A stretch of DNA of 64,000 nucleotides from Simiduia curdlanivorans (GCF_030409605.1 NZ_JAUFQG010000006.1:372001-436000); one strand, 5' to 3'. Counted from the stretch's first letter, positions 9,954 to 19,971 are shown. The notes: generated by a model not told the origin, from the sequence alone. Numbers and translations: made by a program.

Positions 9954-11291
9954 ATGTCAGCAATGAACAAGGTGGTTTGGTCTGAGGGAATGTTCTTAAG
10001 ACCGCAACACTTTCAACAGCAAGATCGATACTGGGAGCGATACATCGACGGCCGCCTTGGCGGGTCGAGCGCTTATAGCTGGGGCATTCAAAGCCTAGCG
10101 ATAGACTCGGAACCACTCGATCTTGGTAAGATTTCCATTACCGAAGTTAAGGCGGTCTTTCCAGATGGCACGCCTTATTGCGCGCCCGATATTGAACTGA
10201 CGCCTGAGATTCTTGAAATACCTGAAAACACACAAAACCAAATCATCTATTTATGTGTCCCACTAAAACGACCAGGTAACCAAGACTCCATCAGAAATGA
10301 GGAAGATTTACCTCAGGCGCGCTACCAAACATTCAACTACGACATTCGCAATAGCACATCGCAATCCAGTGAACCTGCGCGCATACAGATTGGCAAATTG
10401 CGCGTCTGCTTGAAATTAGGCTCCGATGATTTAAGTGGCTATGCGGCAATCGGTATCGCTCGGGTCATCGAACGCATGGCTGATAAACCAATTAAATTAG
10501 ACCGCGAGTTCATTCCACCGATGATGCTTTGCAAAGCATCATCTGGCATAAAAGCCTACTTGGAAGAAGTTATCGGTTTACTCAAGCAACGCGGCGACGC
10601 ATTAGGGCATAGATTGGCCGACAGTGGCCGAGCCGGGTCCGCCGAAATAGCCGACTATTTATTGCTACAGGTGATTAATCGGGTACAACCTTTGCTGCAA
10701 CAGTATGCACACCAAGATCAACTACACCCGTTTACGCTATACAGTGAATTGATTCAACTTGCCGGCGAGCTCGCCACCTTTACCGCCGCCTCCAAGCGAG
10801 CACCCCAGCTTAACGCCTATCAACACGACAACCTACGAAACACTTACGCAGATCTATTCAATGCCCTGCGGCAATCGCTTAGCACGGTGCTTGAACAATC
10901 TGCCGTTTCCCTGTCACTGGTCGAACGAAAATATGGGATTCATGTTGCTCCGATCACTGATCACAGCATGGTGTCCAGCAGTACATTTGTATTGGCGGTA
11001 AAAGCCGATGTTCAAACTGAACTGCTGCGCTCTAGGTTTCCCAGCCAGGCAAAACTAGCGCCAGTTGAAACGATACGCGAACTGATAACAACCCAGCTTC
11101 CAGGCATACAAATTCGCGCCTTACCTGTTGCGCCAAGGCAAATACCTTACCACGCAGGATTTATCTACTTTGAGTTAGACAGATCCAGCGCACAGTGGAA
11201 ACACATGCAACAATCTGGCGGTTTCGCTGTTCACTTAGGTGCGAACTTCCCTGGGTTAATTATGGAACTGTGGGCCATTAGGAACCAATAA
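9954..11291 (+). CDS. tssK: TssK baseplate protein
   Basis: 445 residues. The N-terminal signature NKVVWSEGMFLRPQHFQQQD is diagnostic of TssK. The protein forms trimers that link the TssEFG baseplate wedges to the TssJLM membrane complex. Length is normal. GGAAGGGA stands at good distance before the ATG at 9954; an internal Met4 is the other possible start. The stop overlaps the start of tssL by one base (TAATG), which indicates translational coupling. Confidence 0.95.
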   Translation: MSAMNKVVWSEGMFLRPQHFQQQDRYWERYIDGRLGGSSAYSWGIQSLAIDSEPLDLGKISITEVKAVFPDGTPYCAPDIELTPEILEIPENTQNQIIYLCVPLKRPGNQDSIRNEEDLPQARYQTFNYDIRNSTSQSSEPARIQIGKLRVCLKLGSDDLSGYAAIGIARVIERMADKPIKLDREFIPPMMLCKASSGIKAYLEEVIGLLKQRGDALGHRLADSGRAGSAEIADYLLLQVINRVQPLLQQYAHQDQLHPFTLYSELIQLAGELATFTAASKRAPQLNAYQHDNLRNTYADLFNALRQSLSTVLEQSAVSLSLVERKYGIHVAPITDHSMVSSSTFVLAVKADVQTELLRSRFPSQAKLAPVETIRELITTQLPGIQIRALPVAPRQIPYHAGFIYFELDRSSAQWKHMQQSGGFAVHLGANFPGLIMELWAIRNQ

Positions 11292-12115
11292 TGAACAATT
11301 CTCATCCCCCATCCAATGGCGATAGAACCATTATGATCCCAACGCCTGGGGCTAGACGCGGAAACGCGCCAGCACCCAGCCCCGCACGCGCTTATGCAGC
11401 GGCACCGATCACCGATAAAATATCGCTGCGCAAAGGGTTAAACCCCTTAGTTAACAGCGCCATTACGCTGCTAACGTTGGCGATAAAGCTGCGCGTTACG
11501 CTGAGTCACGACAAAGCGCCAGAACTGCATAGAAAGCTGACCGAAGAAATACGCAGCTTTGAACAAAAATCACGAGCCGCACATATTCCAGAGGACTCTG
11601 TGGTGACCGCGCGCTATTTACTTTGCACCGTGGTCGACGAGATAGTGCTTAATACGCCCTGGGGCGCCGCTAGCGGCTGGAGTCAACACTCGTTGTTAAG
11701 CCTATTTCATCACGAAACCTCTGGTGGTGAAAAAAGCTTCACCATTCTGCAGAAGTTGCTGGAAACACCCGGTAAACACGCCGACCTGTTAGAGCTCTTC
11801 TATCTCTGCCTGAGCCTTGGCTTCGAAGGCAAATACCGCCTCGAAGCACGAGGACACGAACAGCTAGAAATTATAAGAGACAACCTCTACAAAACCATCG
11901 AAAGAATCAGGCCAAATCCGGAACAAGACCTATCGCCACATTGGCAAAGTGACGCTATCCGGCCCAAGCGGCGCATGGATTACTTTCCCACATGGGTTGT
12001 AGCTGCCTGCTTCGCCACAGTTCTATTACTGAGCTACAGCACAATGCGCTGGTGGCTCGCGGATACAACTGCACCCATTGCGAATCAAATTCTCGAGCAA
12101 GCAGAAAGCAAATAG
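11291..12115 (+). CDS. tssL: TssL (DotU/IcmH-like) inner-membrane protein
   Basis: 274 residues. The cytoplasmic hook domain (about 45-215) contains the DotU pattern (ARYLLCTVVDEIVLNTPWG, LLSLFHHETSGGEKSF, LCLSLGFEGKYR). One C-terminal membrane helix follows (about 232-252). There is no OmpA-like peptidoglycan-binding extension, so anchoring must come from another protein. The disordered N-terminus contains GDRTIMIPTPGARR. In Agrobacterium tumefaciens the TssL N-terminus is phosphorylated on threonine by PpkA and then bound by Fha; Thr13 here is a plausible equivalent, by inference. Start is coupled to the end of tssK. Confidence 0.94.
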   Translation: MNNSHPPSNGDRTIMIPTPGARRGNAPAPSPARAYAAAPITDKISLRKGLNPLVNSAITLLTLAIKLRVTLSHDKAPELHRKLTEEIRSFEQKSRAAHIPEDSVVTARYLLCTVVDEIVLNTPWGAASGWSQHSLLSLFHHETSGGEKSFTILQKLLETPGKHADLLELFYLCLSLGFEGKYRLEARGHEQLEIIRDNLYKTIERIRPNPEQDLSPHWQSDAIRPKRRMDYFPTWVVAACFATVLLLSYSTMRWWLADTTAPIANQILEQAESK

Positions 12116-12177
12116 GCCGAGTGCAACTTATCCACATTTTAATACTCGCGTAAAAATACGTACCTAGGGAGAATGCC

Positions 12178-15100
12178 GTGAATCGTCTGGCAGCTTTTTT
12201 TACCCATAAATGGACTTTGGGAATAATCGGTTTAATTGCTGTATCAATCTTAATTTGGTACGGCGCCGACTACATTAAATTTGGTGCGGACAATCATACG
12301 ATTGCCTACGGCACGAGAGCCATTTTCATTTCGGCAATATGGCTAATCTGGCTTGTTTGGAATATCAGTAGCTGGCTTGTGGAGCGCAAACAAAACAACG
12401 CCTTGGTGGAATCGCTACAACAAGAAAGCGAATCAATATCGCCAGACGAAGAACGCAGTAAAGACGAGCTAGATGCAATAGCAGCGCGTTTTAAAGAGGC
12501 TCTTGAAACACTGAAAAAAGCGCGCTTTAAGCGCGGCGGCAGCACAAAATCATTATATCAACTGCCTTGGTATATCATCATAGGCCCACCTGGCGCAGGG
12601 AAAACCACGGCCCTACTCAATTCTGGGTTAGAGTTTCCACTGTCTAATGCGCGAGAACAATATTCCCTTGGCGGTGTTGGCGGCACTAGGAATTGTGATT
12701 GGTGGTTTACCAACGATGCCGTTTTGATAGACACGGCCGGGCGCTATACAACACAAGACAGCCATCGCACTATCGACAACTCGGCCTGGCACTCTTTCAT
12801 AAGTCTACTCAGGAAGCACCGCAGAAGGCGCCCAATTAATGGTGCCATACTTGCTATCAGCCTGCAGGACCTTATGGTGCAAACCGCCGAGCAACGGGCG
12901 CACCAGGCAAAAACACTGCGGACGAGAATTAACGAACTGCAACAAGAACTGGGTATTCGATTCCCCATCTACCTGACCTTCACTAAATGCGACTTAGTAG
13001 CTGGGTTTTCCGAGTTCTTTGCCAATCTATCGCAAGCGGAACGCGAACAAGTTTGGGGCACTAGCTTTCATTTCGACCAAGACAAGGGTTTAAGAGAAGA
13101 CATTGATAATTACCCTCAAGAGTTTGACAACCTGATAGACCGGCTAAACCACAGATTACTCTGGCGTGTACATCAAGAGCGAAATATAGACAGGCGCTCG
13201 GCGTTACACGGTTTTCCCGCACGTATGGAAGCCTTGTCAGAAGTATTAAGTGATTTCATCAAACAAACATTTAGCGAAAACCGCTACGATACACCGCCAT
13301 TACTAAGAGGCGTGTATTTCACCAGTGCGACCCAAGAAGGCAGCCCTATCGATCGCATGATGGCATCCGTTAGCGCCGACTTTGGCCTCGAGCGGGACAT
13401 GGGCAAAGCGCAAACAAATACTGGTAAAAGCTTCTTTTTACAGCGCCTTCTAAACGATATTATTTTTCCAGAGTCAGAGCTTGTCGGCGTAAACCGGAAG
13501 TTCGAAAACACCTTGATCTGGGGCCGACGCGCGGCATTTGTAACTCTTGCTCTATGCACCTGCGCAACCTTGTTCTTGTGGTTTGGCAGCCTCGCCAACA
13601 GTAAGCTCTCAATTGGCGAAGTACAGAATCACATAAAGGATTATCAAGCGCTCGAAGCCACGATCAATACCGAGCCACTCAACCTCGATCAACTAGCCAA
13701 AGCTTTTAACGCATTAAAATCGGCCAGTACCGTTTACAACAAGGATGACCACCCCTGGCTTAGTAACCTCGGGCTCTATGATGAATCGATTGACCAAGCG
13801 GCCGACCAGCTATACAACAAGAAGCTGAACAACGTTTTTTATCCCTTAATGGTTAGAGCGATTGAGAGTGACTTACAACAGTATCGCAACGATGACGACG
13901 CGCTGCTAAAGTCGCTGAAAGCCTACCTTTCGGTATTTGACTCAGCAAAAATGGACCCGCAATTACTGACCAACTACATGGGCGAAAAATGGCAGTTACA
14001 ACTCAGCGGTAAAGCAGATCTGCAGCAAGATCTAATCAGCCACCTAAGCCAAACATTGGCCCAACCTAAACCAGACAGTCTGACTGCAAACACATCGCTC
14101 ATTAACGTCAGCCAACAAAACTTACGCCGCATACCGGTTCCGCAGCGACTATTCAATCAACTAAAGGCCAGTGAAACTGGCCAGAAAAAAGTCAACTTAG
14201 TCGATGTTTTAGGTGCAGCTAACGCACAAGATATTGGTTTAAGTTATGAGTCAGAAGCGAGCCAAATACCACTTCTTTATACCAAGCAAGGTTACAAAGA
14301 CATTGACTTTGGCGCCGACTCGGACCTATTAAATAAGCTCGCTGAAGATAGATGGATTTACGGCCAAGATAGCGACAGCGAAAACTTTAGTGACGCAGAC
14401 AGAAAACAAATTGCCGAGAATGTTAAAAAGCTCTACATGGCCGCTTACGCCAAACAATGGAAGGATTTGATTAACTCGGTACATCTTGCACCTATGAGCT
14501 CAACGTCAGCTGGCATTGCACAACTTGAACAACTGTCAGACCCCATTTCCTCTCCGCTACTGGCATTGGTGCAACTGACGGCCGAAAACACAGCGCTAAC
14601 GCCAAAAATAGAAGTCTCCTTGGATGGTGCGCCTTCAGCCCTAACAAGCGCTGGCGGCCGTACGGCGTCACTCGGAATGAGCGCGGTAAACGCCTTAGGT
14701 AGCCAAGTCCAACCAACGCCAGTTGACAGCCAATTTCAGGACATTCAGCACTTAGTGCAGTCTTCAAATAACCGGCCTGCACAAATTCAAGAATACCTCG
14801 CCTCTATCCAAGCACTAAAAGAAATGCTCATCGAAATTGACAATGCGCCGGATAGTAATGAGGCTGCTTTTAATATTGCTAAGCAGCGTTTTGATACCGG
14901 CGGTGCCGGGCCAATAAAGCAGGTAAGAGTAAAAGCGCAAAGTGCACCCACGCCAATAAATGAATGGCTAAATGATCTAGCTGATGCCACCTGGTCACTC
15001 GTGCTCAGAAAGACCAAGCTGCACATTGATCAAGCGTGGAAAGATCAGGTGTACGCGAGCTATATCAACAACTTTAGCAATCGCTACCCCATGGAATCAG

Positions 15101-15708
15101 CTAACGATTATGAAACTCCCGTGGGAGAATTTAATCGCTACTTCAAACCTGGCGGCACGGAGCAAAGCTTTGTAGCTAGTTATCTCGCCCCGTTTATAGA
15201 TACGCGCCGCTGGCAAGTACGATCATTGGAAGGCAACAGCGTTGCATTTAACCAAGCAAGCCTGCGCCAATTCCGACGCGCTGACGATATCCGCCGCGCA
15301 TTTTTTGCAGGCACCTCATCGGCCAGCATTAAATTCAAAATTGAACCCACCAAGCTAGACTCTGGCGTGCGCCTGTTCGCTTTGGAGCTTGGCGATAACA
15401 GAGTAAACTACTCACATGGCCCGCGAACGTTAAAAAACATGAATTGGGTTGGCGGCGAAGCCATGCGGGTGCGAATTATTTTTGAAGACTTAAATGAAAC
15501 GGTACATAGAAAGCACTACGAAGGTGACTGGGCTTGGTTTAGATTGCTAGATGCATCCACCATTGAATCGACGTCTAACGACAGCATTAAAAACATTGTC
15601 TTTAAAGAAAATGGCCGCAAAGCTGAATTCAAGTTGATTGCCAATACCGGAGTCAATCCATTCGATCGCAGCTTGCTGTTAAATTACAACTGTCCACAGT
15701 ACCTGTAG
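12178..15708 (+). CDS. tssM: TssM (IcmF) inner-membrane ATPase-like scaffold
   Basis: 1176 residues, normal for TssM. Two N-terminal membrane helices (about 12-32 and 46-66), a Walker A GPPGAGKT at 136-143 and DTAGRY near 185. A third membrane helix lies near 447-465 (RRAAFVTLALCTCATLFLWF), before a large periplasmic part with the IcmF-related and C-terminal beta domains that contact TssJ. It forms the transenvelope channel with TssL and TssJ. The GTG start at 12178 is chosen because AGGGAG stands about 6 bp upstream; a nearby ATG is out of frame. The 62-bp gap after tssL carries no obvious terminator. Confidence 0.95.
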   Translation: MNRLAAFFTHKWTLGIIGLIAVSILIWYGADYIKFGADNHTIAYGTRAIFISAIWLIWLVWNISSWLVERKQNNALVESLQQESESISPDEERSKDELDAIAARFKEALETLKKARFKRGGSTKSLYQLPWYIIIGPPGAGKTTALLNSGLEFPLSNAREQYSLGGVGGTRNCDWWFTNDAVLIDTAGRYTTQDSHRTIDNSAWHSFISLLRKHRRRRPINGAILAISLQDLMVQTAEQRAHQAKTLRTRINELQQELGIRFPIYLTFTKCDLVAGFSEFFANLSQAEREQVWGTSFHFDQDKGLREDIDNYPQEFDNLIDRLNHRLLWRVHQERNIDRRSALHGFPARMEALSEVLSDFIKQTFSENRYDTPPLLRGVYFTSATQEGSPIDRMMASVSADFGLERDMGKAQTNTGKSFFLQRLLNDIIFPESELVGVNRKFENTLIWGRRAAFVTLALCTCATLFLWFGSLANSKLSIGEVQNHIKDYQALEATINTEPLNLDQLAKAFNALKSASTVYNKDDHPWLSNLGLYDESIDQAADQLYNKKLNNVFYPLMVRAIESDLQQYRNDDDALLKSLKAYLSVFDSAKMDPQLLTNYMGEKWQLQLSGKADLQQDLISHLSQTLAQPKPDSLTANTSLINVSQQNLRRIPVPQRLFNQLKASETGQKKVNLVDVLGAANAQDIGLSYESEASQIPLLYTKQGYKDIDFGADSDLLNKLAEDRWIYGQDSDSENFSDADRKQIAENVKKLYMAAYAKQWKDLINSVHLAPMSSTSAGIAQLEQLSDPISSPLLALVQLTAENTALTPKIEVSLDGAPSALTSAGGRTASLGMSAVNALGSQVQPTPVDSQFQDIQHLVQSSNNRPAQIQEYLASIQALKEMLIEIDNAPDSNEAAFNIAKQRFDTGGAGPIKQVRVKAQSAPTPINEWLNDLADATWSLVLRKTKLHIDQAWKDQVYASYINNFSNRYPMESANDYETPVGEFNRYFKPGGTEQSFVASYLAPFIDTRRWQVRSLEGNSVAFNQASLRQFRRADDIRRAFFAGTSSASIKFKIEPTKLDSGVRLFALELGDNRVNYSHGPRTLKNMNWVGGEAMRVRIIFEDLNETVHRKHYEGDWAWFRLLDASTIESTSNDSIKNIVFKENGRKAEFKLIANTGVNPFDRSLLLNYNCPQYL

Positions 15709-15718
15709 CTAGCCAAGT

Positions 15719-16408
15719 ATGAACAACACCTATGAAATAGGCATTTTTGGAAAGCTGCCTGCCCATGGCGACTTTGTAGAAAGAAACTTGCCGCGGGCAT
15801 TTGTATCCGTATGGGACGAGTGGTTACAACGCTGCTTGGCAAGCAGCCAAGATAGCGCCGGTGAGCAATGGCTAGACTATTTTCTCACCAGCCCGGTTTG
15901 GCGGTTTGGACTGGGCCAGGGTTGCGTCGATAGTAATGCCTGGGTTGGCCTACTTGTACCCAGCGTAGATTCCGTAGGGCGCTACTTCCCCATTACCGTG
16001 GTCATTAAGCTGAGCGATCGCGCTGACCCCTTTGACACCCTACTTAACCAAGGTCATATCCTCGATGAAGCAACTGACTTATTAGTGGAGGCGCTTCACA
16101 CCACTATTGATGTCGATACACTCTGGCAACATTTGAACAGTCTAAAGAACCATTACAACGTAACAAGCTCAGACCAAAGTATGTATTTAGAGCAGCATGG
16201 TATTAATCTCTGCCAAACTCATCAGGGTTCAGACGAGAATCGTGCCGCAAAGCTTATCTATCCGCTATCGCGCCTCAACAACGCAAGCTCTAGCTTGTGG
16301 ATGTGCGATGGCAATGAAGAAATAATGCCCACTATCTTCACAGCGGCAAATCTACCCAATCCTGAGTGCTACCTACCCATGATCACGAACGATTGGAGGC
16401 CAATCTAG
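15719..16408 (+). CDS. tagF: TagF-domain T6SS regulator
   Basis: 229 residues with the TagF signature at the N-terminus (GIFGKLPAHGDFVERNLPRA) and SPVWRFGLGQGCV, SVGRYFPIT further in. In Pseudomonas aeruginosa TagF represses T6SS assembly post-translationally, acting with Fha in a route parallel to the threonine phosphorylation pathway. Here TagF is a stand-alone protein without a fused PppA phosphatase domain, and no phosphatase gene is seen nearby. It begins 10 bp after tssM. A 180-210-bp gap separates it from tssA. Confidence 0.92.
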   Translation: MNNTYEIGIFGKLPAHGDFVERNLPRAFVSVWDEWLQRCLASSQDSAGEQWLDYFLTSPVWRFGLGQGCVDSNAWVGLLVPSVDSVGRYFPITVVIKLSDRADPFDTLLNQGHILDEATDLLVEALHTTIDVDTLWQHLNSLKNHYNVTSSDQSMYLEQHGINLCQTHQGSDENRAAKLIYPLSRLNNASSSLWMCDGNEEIMPTIFTAANLPNPECYLPMITNDWRPI

Positions 16409-16617
16409 ATTCTCAACGGCAACGGAGAGTCGAATCCAATTTCATACATGAACGAAAGTGCCAAGTACGGAATAATTTCTGTTCTATAGTCGCGAAATGC
16501 GGCCAAAAGGCTTCTTAAAAATACGAGACCGGTGTAGTCTAGCGAACCTTACGGAAATTAACTTTTAGCAAACGGTTTCCGACAAGGACGATGGAAAAAT
16601 CGAGGGAAACGATACAG

Positions 16618-17856
16618 ATGTCATTAGATCACGTTATTGACTTAGATAGCCTCCAAAAGCCAATTTCTGAGGCTAGCCCACAAGGCGCAGACCTACGCAC
16701 CGATAGATCCCCCACCTCTGCATTCTACGCCATTAAAGACGCCCGCAATGCTGCGCGAGCCGCCGAGAGATCGGCGTTATTTGACGACAATGTAGACTTA
16801 CTGGCGCCATGGAAAGATGTGGCCCGTCTCGCCCCCGACATTTTAGCCAACATCAGTAAAGACCTAGAAGTCAGCGCTTGGTATACAGAGGCGTTAATTA
16901 GATTGCACGGTCTCGCTGGCTTACGGGATGGCTTAGCACTGATTAAGCACTTAGTAACAGAGTACTGGGATGGCCTCTACCCTCAGCCCGATGAAGATGG
17001 CATGGAAACAAAAGTTGCGCCTTTAACCGGGCTAAACGGCGATGGCGGCGATGGCACCCTACTGGCCCCGCTTAGAAACATGCCTATTACGCTCGAAGAT
17101 GCCGGCGGACTCTTCTCCTTCTGGCAGTACCAACAAGCTAGAGATGCTGATCGAATCGTCGACGAAGATGAAAAATCCGAGCGCATCGACGCTATGGGTT
17201 ATTCACTAAAAAACATAACAGATACGATTTTAAGCACATCTGTAAACGATAGTGTTGCTATTGTCGACACGCTTGAGGAGTGTTTAGATTACTTTAAGTC
17301 TACCCAAGCGGCTCTGCGTCAGAACTGTGATAAATTTGCACCGCCGAGCACAAATATTTCTAATCTCCTAGAGGAATTGCTCCGTACCACGCGATTCATG
17401 TACAAGGAGAAGCTGGAAGAGAACGAAGCACTCGTTAACGCATCGAATGCAACGGAACAGGAAAACAGCGCCGAGGGAGCCCCTGACATGGACACTGGAA
17501 CTCCTGGCGTGAAAGTTGTTCAAGGGCCTATCGCCGACAGAGAAGACGCTCTACGTAGGCTCGAAGAGGTTGCCGCCTACTTTAGGCGCTATGAGCCCCA
17601 CACACCGATAGGCCCAAGCCTAGAGCGCCTAGTCAGCTGGGGCCGAATGACAGTATCCGAGCTCATGATGCAGTTATTACCAGAAGAGTCAGCGCGAGGG
17701 TTATTTTCGCAGTTAACCGGTGTAAAGTTAGACGGTAGCGATACCAGCACCTACGTTGCACCACCAAAAGCAAAACCTACAGTCAGCACTGAAAATAAAC
17801 CCGCGGTACCAGCGTCACAGCCAGCGGAACCTGAAACAGGTAAAATGGGCTGGTAA
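16618..17856 (+). CDS. tssA: TssA (ImpA-type) T6SS assembly protein
   Basis: The ImpA N-terminal domain is clear (LDSLQKPISEASPQGADLR, AWYTEALIRLHGLAGLRDGL, EYWDGLYPQPDEDGMETKVA). A C-terminal segment ends in MMQLLPEESARGLFSQLTGV and a Pro/Ala-rich tail. TssA recruits and stabilises the baseplate or primes and caps sheath polymerisation, depending on subtype. I chose ATG 16618 because the family starts with MSLD and GAGGGA lies upstream. An in-frame ATG at 16591 would add nine residues; its AAGGA is too close to it. The 209-bp gap upstream may hold an internal promoter (TATAGT near 16485), but no good -35 is seen. Confidence 0.92.
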   Translation: MSLDHVIDLDSLQKPISEASPQGADLRTDRSPTSAFYAIKDARNAARAAERSALFDDNVDLLAPWKDVARLAPDILANISKDLEVSAWYTEALIRLHGLAGLRDGLALIKHLVTEYWDGLYPQPDEDGMETKVAPLTGLNGDGGDGTLLAPLRNMPITLEDAGGLFSFWQYQQARDADRIVDEDEKSERIDAMGYSLKNITDTILSTSVNDSVAIVDTLEECLDYFKSTQAALRQNCDKFAPPSTNISNLLEELLRTTRFMYKEKLEENEALVNASNATEQENSAEGAPDMDTGTPGVKVVQGPIADREDALRRLEEVAAYFRRYEPHTPIGPSLERLVSWGRMTVSELMMQLLPEESARGLFSQLTGVKLDGSDTSTYVAPPKAKPTVSTENKPAVPASQPAEPETGKMGW

Positions 17857-17895
17857 TTTTTTACGAATTTATTTCTTACGGAAAGGAGATCCCAA

Positions 17896-18411
17896 ATGTC
17901 CGAAAGCATTCACAGCAAACTAAAACGCGTACGCAAGCCTCGTGTACATATCACTTATGATGTAGAAACCAATGGCGCTGAAGCTAAGAAAGAATTGCCT
18001 TTCGTAGTCGGCGTTATGGGTGATTACTCGGGCGACAATGCGGAAAGCCGAAAAGCTTTGAAAGAGCGCAAGTTTGTCCAAATTGACCGCGACAACTTCA
18101 ACGACGCTATGGCAAAGGTTAATCCAAAGCTTGAGTTACAAGTTGAAAACACACTCGCTGGTGACGGCAGCAAAATGGCGGTAAATCTCGACTTTAAAAA
18201 CATGGATGCTTTCAGCCCCGAAGCCATCGTCGAGCAAATCGAGCCACTCAAGCAGCTGCTAGAGGCTAGAAATAAATTAAGAGACTTGCTCAGCAAAGCA
18301 GACCGCTCTGAAGAGCTGGAGAAAGTACTCGAAGACATACTTAAAAACGCAGATAACGTCACCAATATCTCAAAAGAGCTAGGTATTGGCGACGCTGAGA
18401 AGGGAGAATAA
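17896..18411 (+). CDS. tssB: TssB (VipA) contractile sheath small subunit
   Basis: 171 residues. Typical VipA sequence: RVHITYDVETNGAEAKKELP, FVVGVMGDYSG, the conserved region DRDNFNDAMAKVNPKLELQV and a helical C-terminus. It forms the tail sheath together with TssC. An excellent AAGGAG lies 7 bp before the ATG, consistent with high expression of a structural protein. tssC follows after 3 bp. Confidence 0.96.
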   Translation: MSESIHSKLKRVRKPRVHITYDVETNGAEAKKELPFVVGVMGDYSGDNAESRKALKERKFVQIDRDNFNDAMAKVNPKLELQVENTLAGDGSKMAVNLDFKNMDAFSPEAIVEQIEPLKQLLEARNKLRDLLSKADRSEELEKVLEDILKNADNVTNISKELGIGDAEKGE

Positions 18412-18414
18412 TCC

Positions 18415-19905
18415 ATGAGTACAGAAGCGGCAGTCGATAGCAATGCAGCAGAAGCCAGCGAATCAACCGTTAGCCTGCTAGAGCAAGCCATAGGCCACAC
18501 CAAGCAAACCTCACGCGAAGAAGCTCAAGATCTGATCAGTAATTTAACCAAGCAAGTTCTGCAGGGAACTGTATCTTGGGATAAGAACTTAACTCACACT
18601 ATTAGCTCTGCGGTCAAAGCTATTGACGCCGCAATGTCCAAACAAATCAGTGCAATTTTGCACCAAGAAAAGCTGCAAAAACTAGAGGGCTCATGGCGCG
18701 GCCTTAACCACCTAGTTATGAACAGCGAAACAGGTAAAACGCTTAAAATACGCGTATTGAACCTGTCAAAGCGCGAGCTATTTCGCGACCTAGACAAAGC
18801 CGTTGAGTTTGATCAAAGCCAGATCTTCAAGAAAATGTACGAAGAAGAATTCGGCACCGCAGGTGGCGAACCTTATGGCGCGATGATTGGTGATTTCGAG
18901 TTCAGCAACCACCCAGAAGATATCGAGCTGCTGACTAAAATGTCGAATGTTGCGGCTGCTGGCTTCTGCCCGTTCATCTCTGCCGCGGGCTCAGAAATGA
19001 TGGGTTTCGATAGTTTTACCGAGCTGTCAAAACCACGCGATTTAGGCGGCATTTTTGAATCAGCAGAATACATTAAATGGCGCAGCTTCCGCGACAGCGA
19101 TGACTCCCGCTTTGTAACGCTAGTAATGCCTCGCGTGCTATCACGCCTTCCTTATGGGGCCAGCACCAAACCTGTCGAATCATTTAACTATGAAGAGTTC
19201 GACCAAGACGACTCGGGCATGTCAAAGTCTGCGAGCCATGACGATTACTGCTGGATGAACGCCTCTTATGTGATGGGCGCAACGCTAACTAAGGCGTTTG
19301 CGGAAAACTCTTGGTGTACAGCGATTCGTGGCGCTGAGGGCGGCGGTAAGGTTGAAGGTTTGCCGACCCATTTATTTAAGAGCGATGACGGCGACACAGA
19401 TATTAAATGCCCCACTGAAATCGGCATTACTGATCGCCGAGAAGCAGAGCTATCTAACCAAGGCTTTTTACCACTTTGCCACTACAAAAATACGGATTAC
19501 TCGGTATTTTTCGGTGCCCAAACCGCACAAAAGCCCAAGGTTTATGACAATCCAGATGCAACCGCGAATGCATCAATTTCTGCACGCCTGCCCTATCTGA
19601 TGGCCACCTCGCGTATCGCACATTACCTGAAAGTAATGGCTCGCGATAAGGTCGGTTCATTTATGGAGGCCTCTGACTGTGAGCGTTGGCTGAACAAATG
19701 GATTGCTCAGTACACCAACTCCAACCCAGAAGCGAGTGCGGAGATGAAGGCTAAGTACCCGCTAGCCGAAGCGCGCGTTGAAGTTAAAGAAATTCCAGGC
19801 CAGCCCGGTTCATATAGCGCGATTGCGTATTTGAAGCCATGGTTACAAATGGAAGAGCTGACAACTTCCATGCGTATGGTTGCAAACATCCCAACACCAA
19901 GCTAA
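18415..19905 (+). CDS. tssC: TssC (VipB) contractile sheath large subunit
   Basis: 496 residues. Conserved features are LEGSWRGLNHLV, EEEFGTAGGEPYGAMIGDFE, the SARLPYLMATSRIAHYLKVM segment and the C-terminal SYSAIAYLKPWLQMEELT. It forms sheath strands with TssB and is disassembled by TssH after contraction. GGGAG stands before the ATG. A perfect 24-bp GC-rich palindrome lies just after the stop and could limit read-through into the next gene. Confidence 0.96.
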   Translation: MSTEAAVDSNAAEASESTVSLLEQAIGHTKQTSREEAQDLISNLTKQVLQGTVSWDKNLTHTISSAVKAIDAAMSKQISAILHQEKLQKLEGSWRGLNHLVMNSETGKTLKIRVLNLSKRELFRDLDKAVEFDQSQIFKKMYEEEFGTAGGEPYGAMIGDFEFSNHPEDIELLTKMSNVAAAGFCPFISAAGSEMMGFDSFTELSKPRDLGGIFESAEYIKWRSFRDSDDSRFVTLVMPRVLSRLPYGASTKPVESFNYEEFDQDDSGMSKSASHDDYCWMNASYVMGATLTKAFAENSWCTAIRGAEGGGKVEGLPTHLFKSDDGDTDIKCPTEIGITDRREAELSNQGFLPLCHYKNTDYSVFFGAQTAQKPKVYDNPDATANASISARLPYLMATSRIAHYLKVMARDKVGSFMEASDCERWLNKWIAQYTNSNPEASAEMKAKYPLAEARVEVKEIPGQPGSYSAIAYLKPWLQMEELTTSMRMVANIPTPS

Positions 19906-19911
19906 CTGGTC

Positions 19912-19935
19912 GCCGGGCCGCCTAGGCGGCCCGGC
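19912..19935 (+). other. Perfect 24-bp GC-rich palindrome between tssC and the second tssC-like gene
   Basis: The two arms GCCGGGCCGCCT/AGGCGGCCCGGC are exact reverse complements with no spacer. In RNA they would form a very stable hairpin. No T-run follows, so this is not a textbook terminator. It may protect the 3' end of the tssBC message, attenuate transcription into the downstream genes, or bind a protein. It lies 7 bp after the tssC stop and 37 bp before the next start. Confidence 0.65.
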
Positions 19936-19971
19936 TGTTCCCCGGTAAAAATCTCATTTAAAGGTGACCTT

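Noticed and set aside
18024..18503. 159-codon minus-strand open frame across tssB/tssC
   Set aside because: Antisense to two conserved sheath genes; its Ser-rich composition is a shadow of the sense codons.
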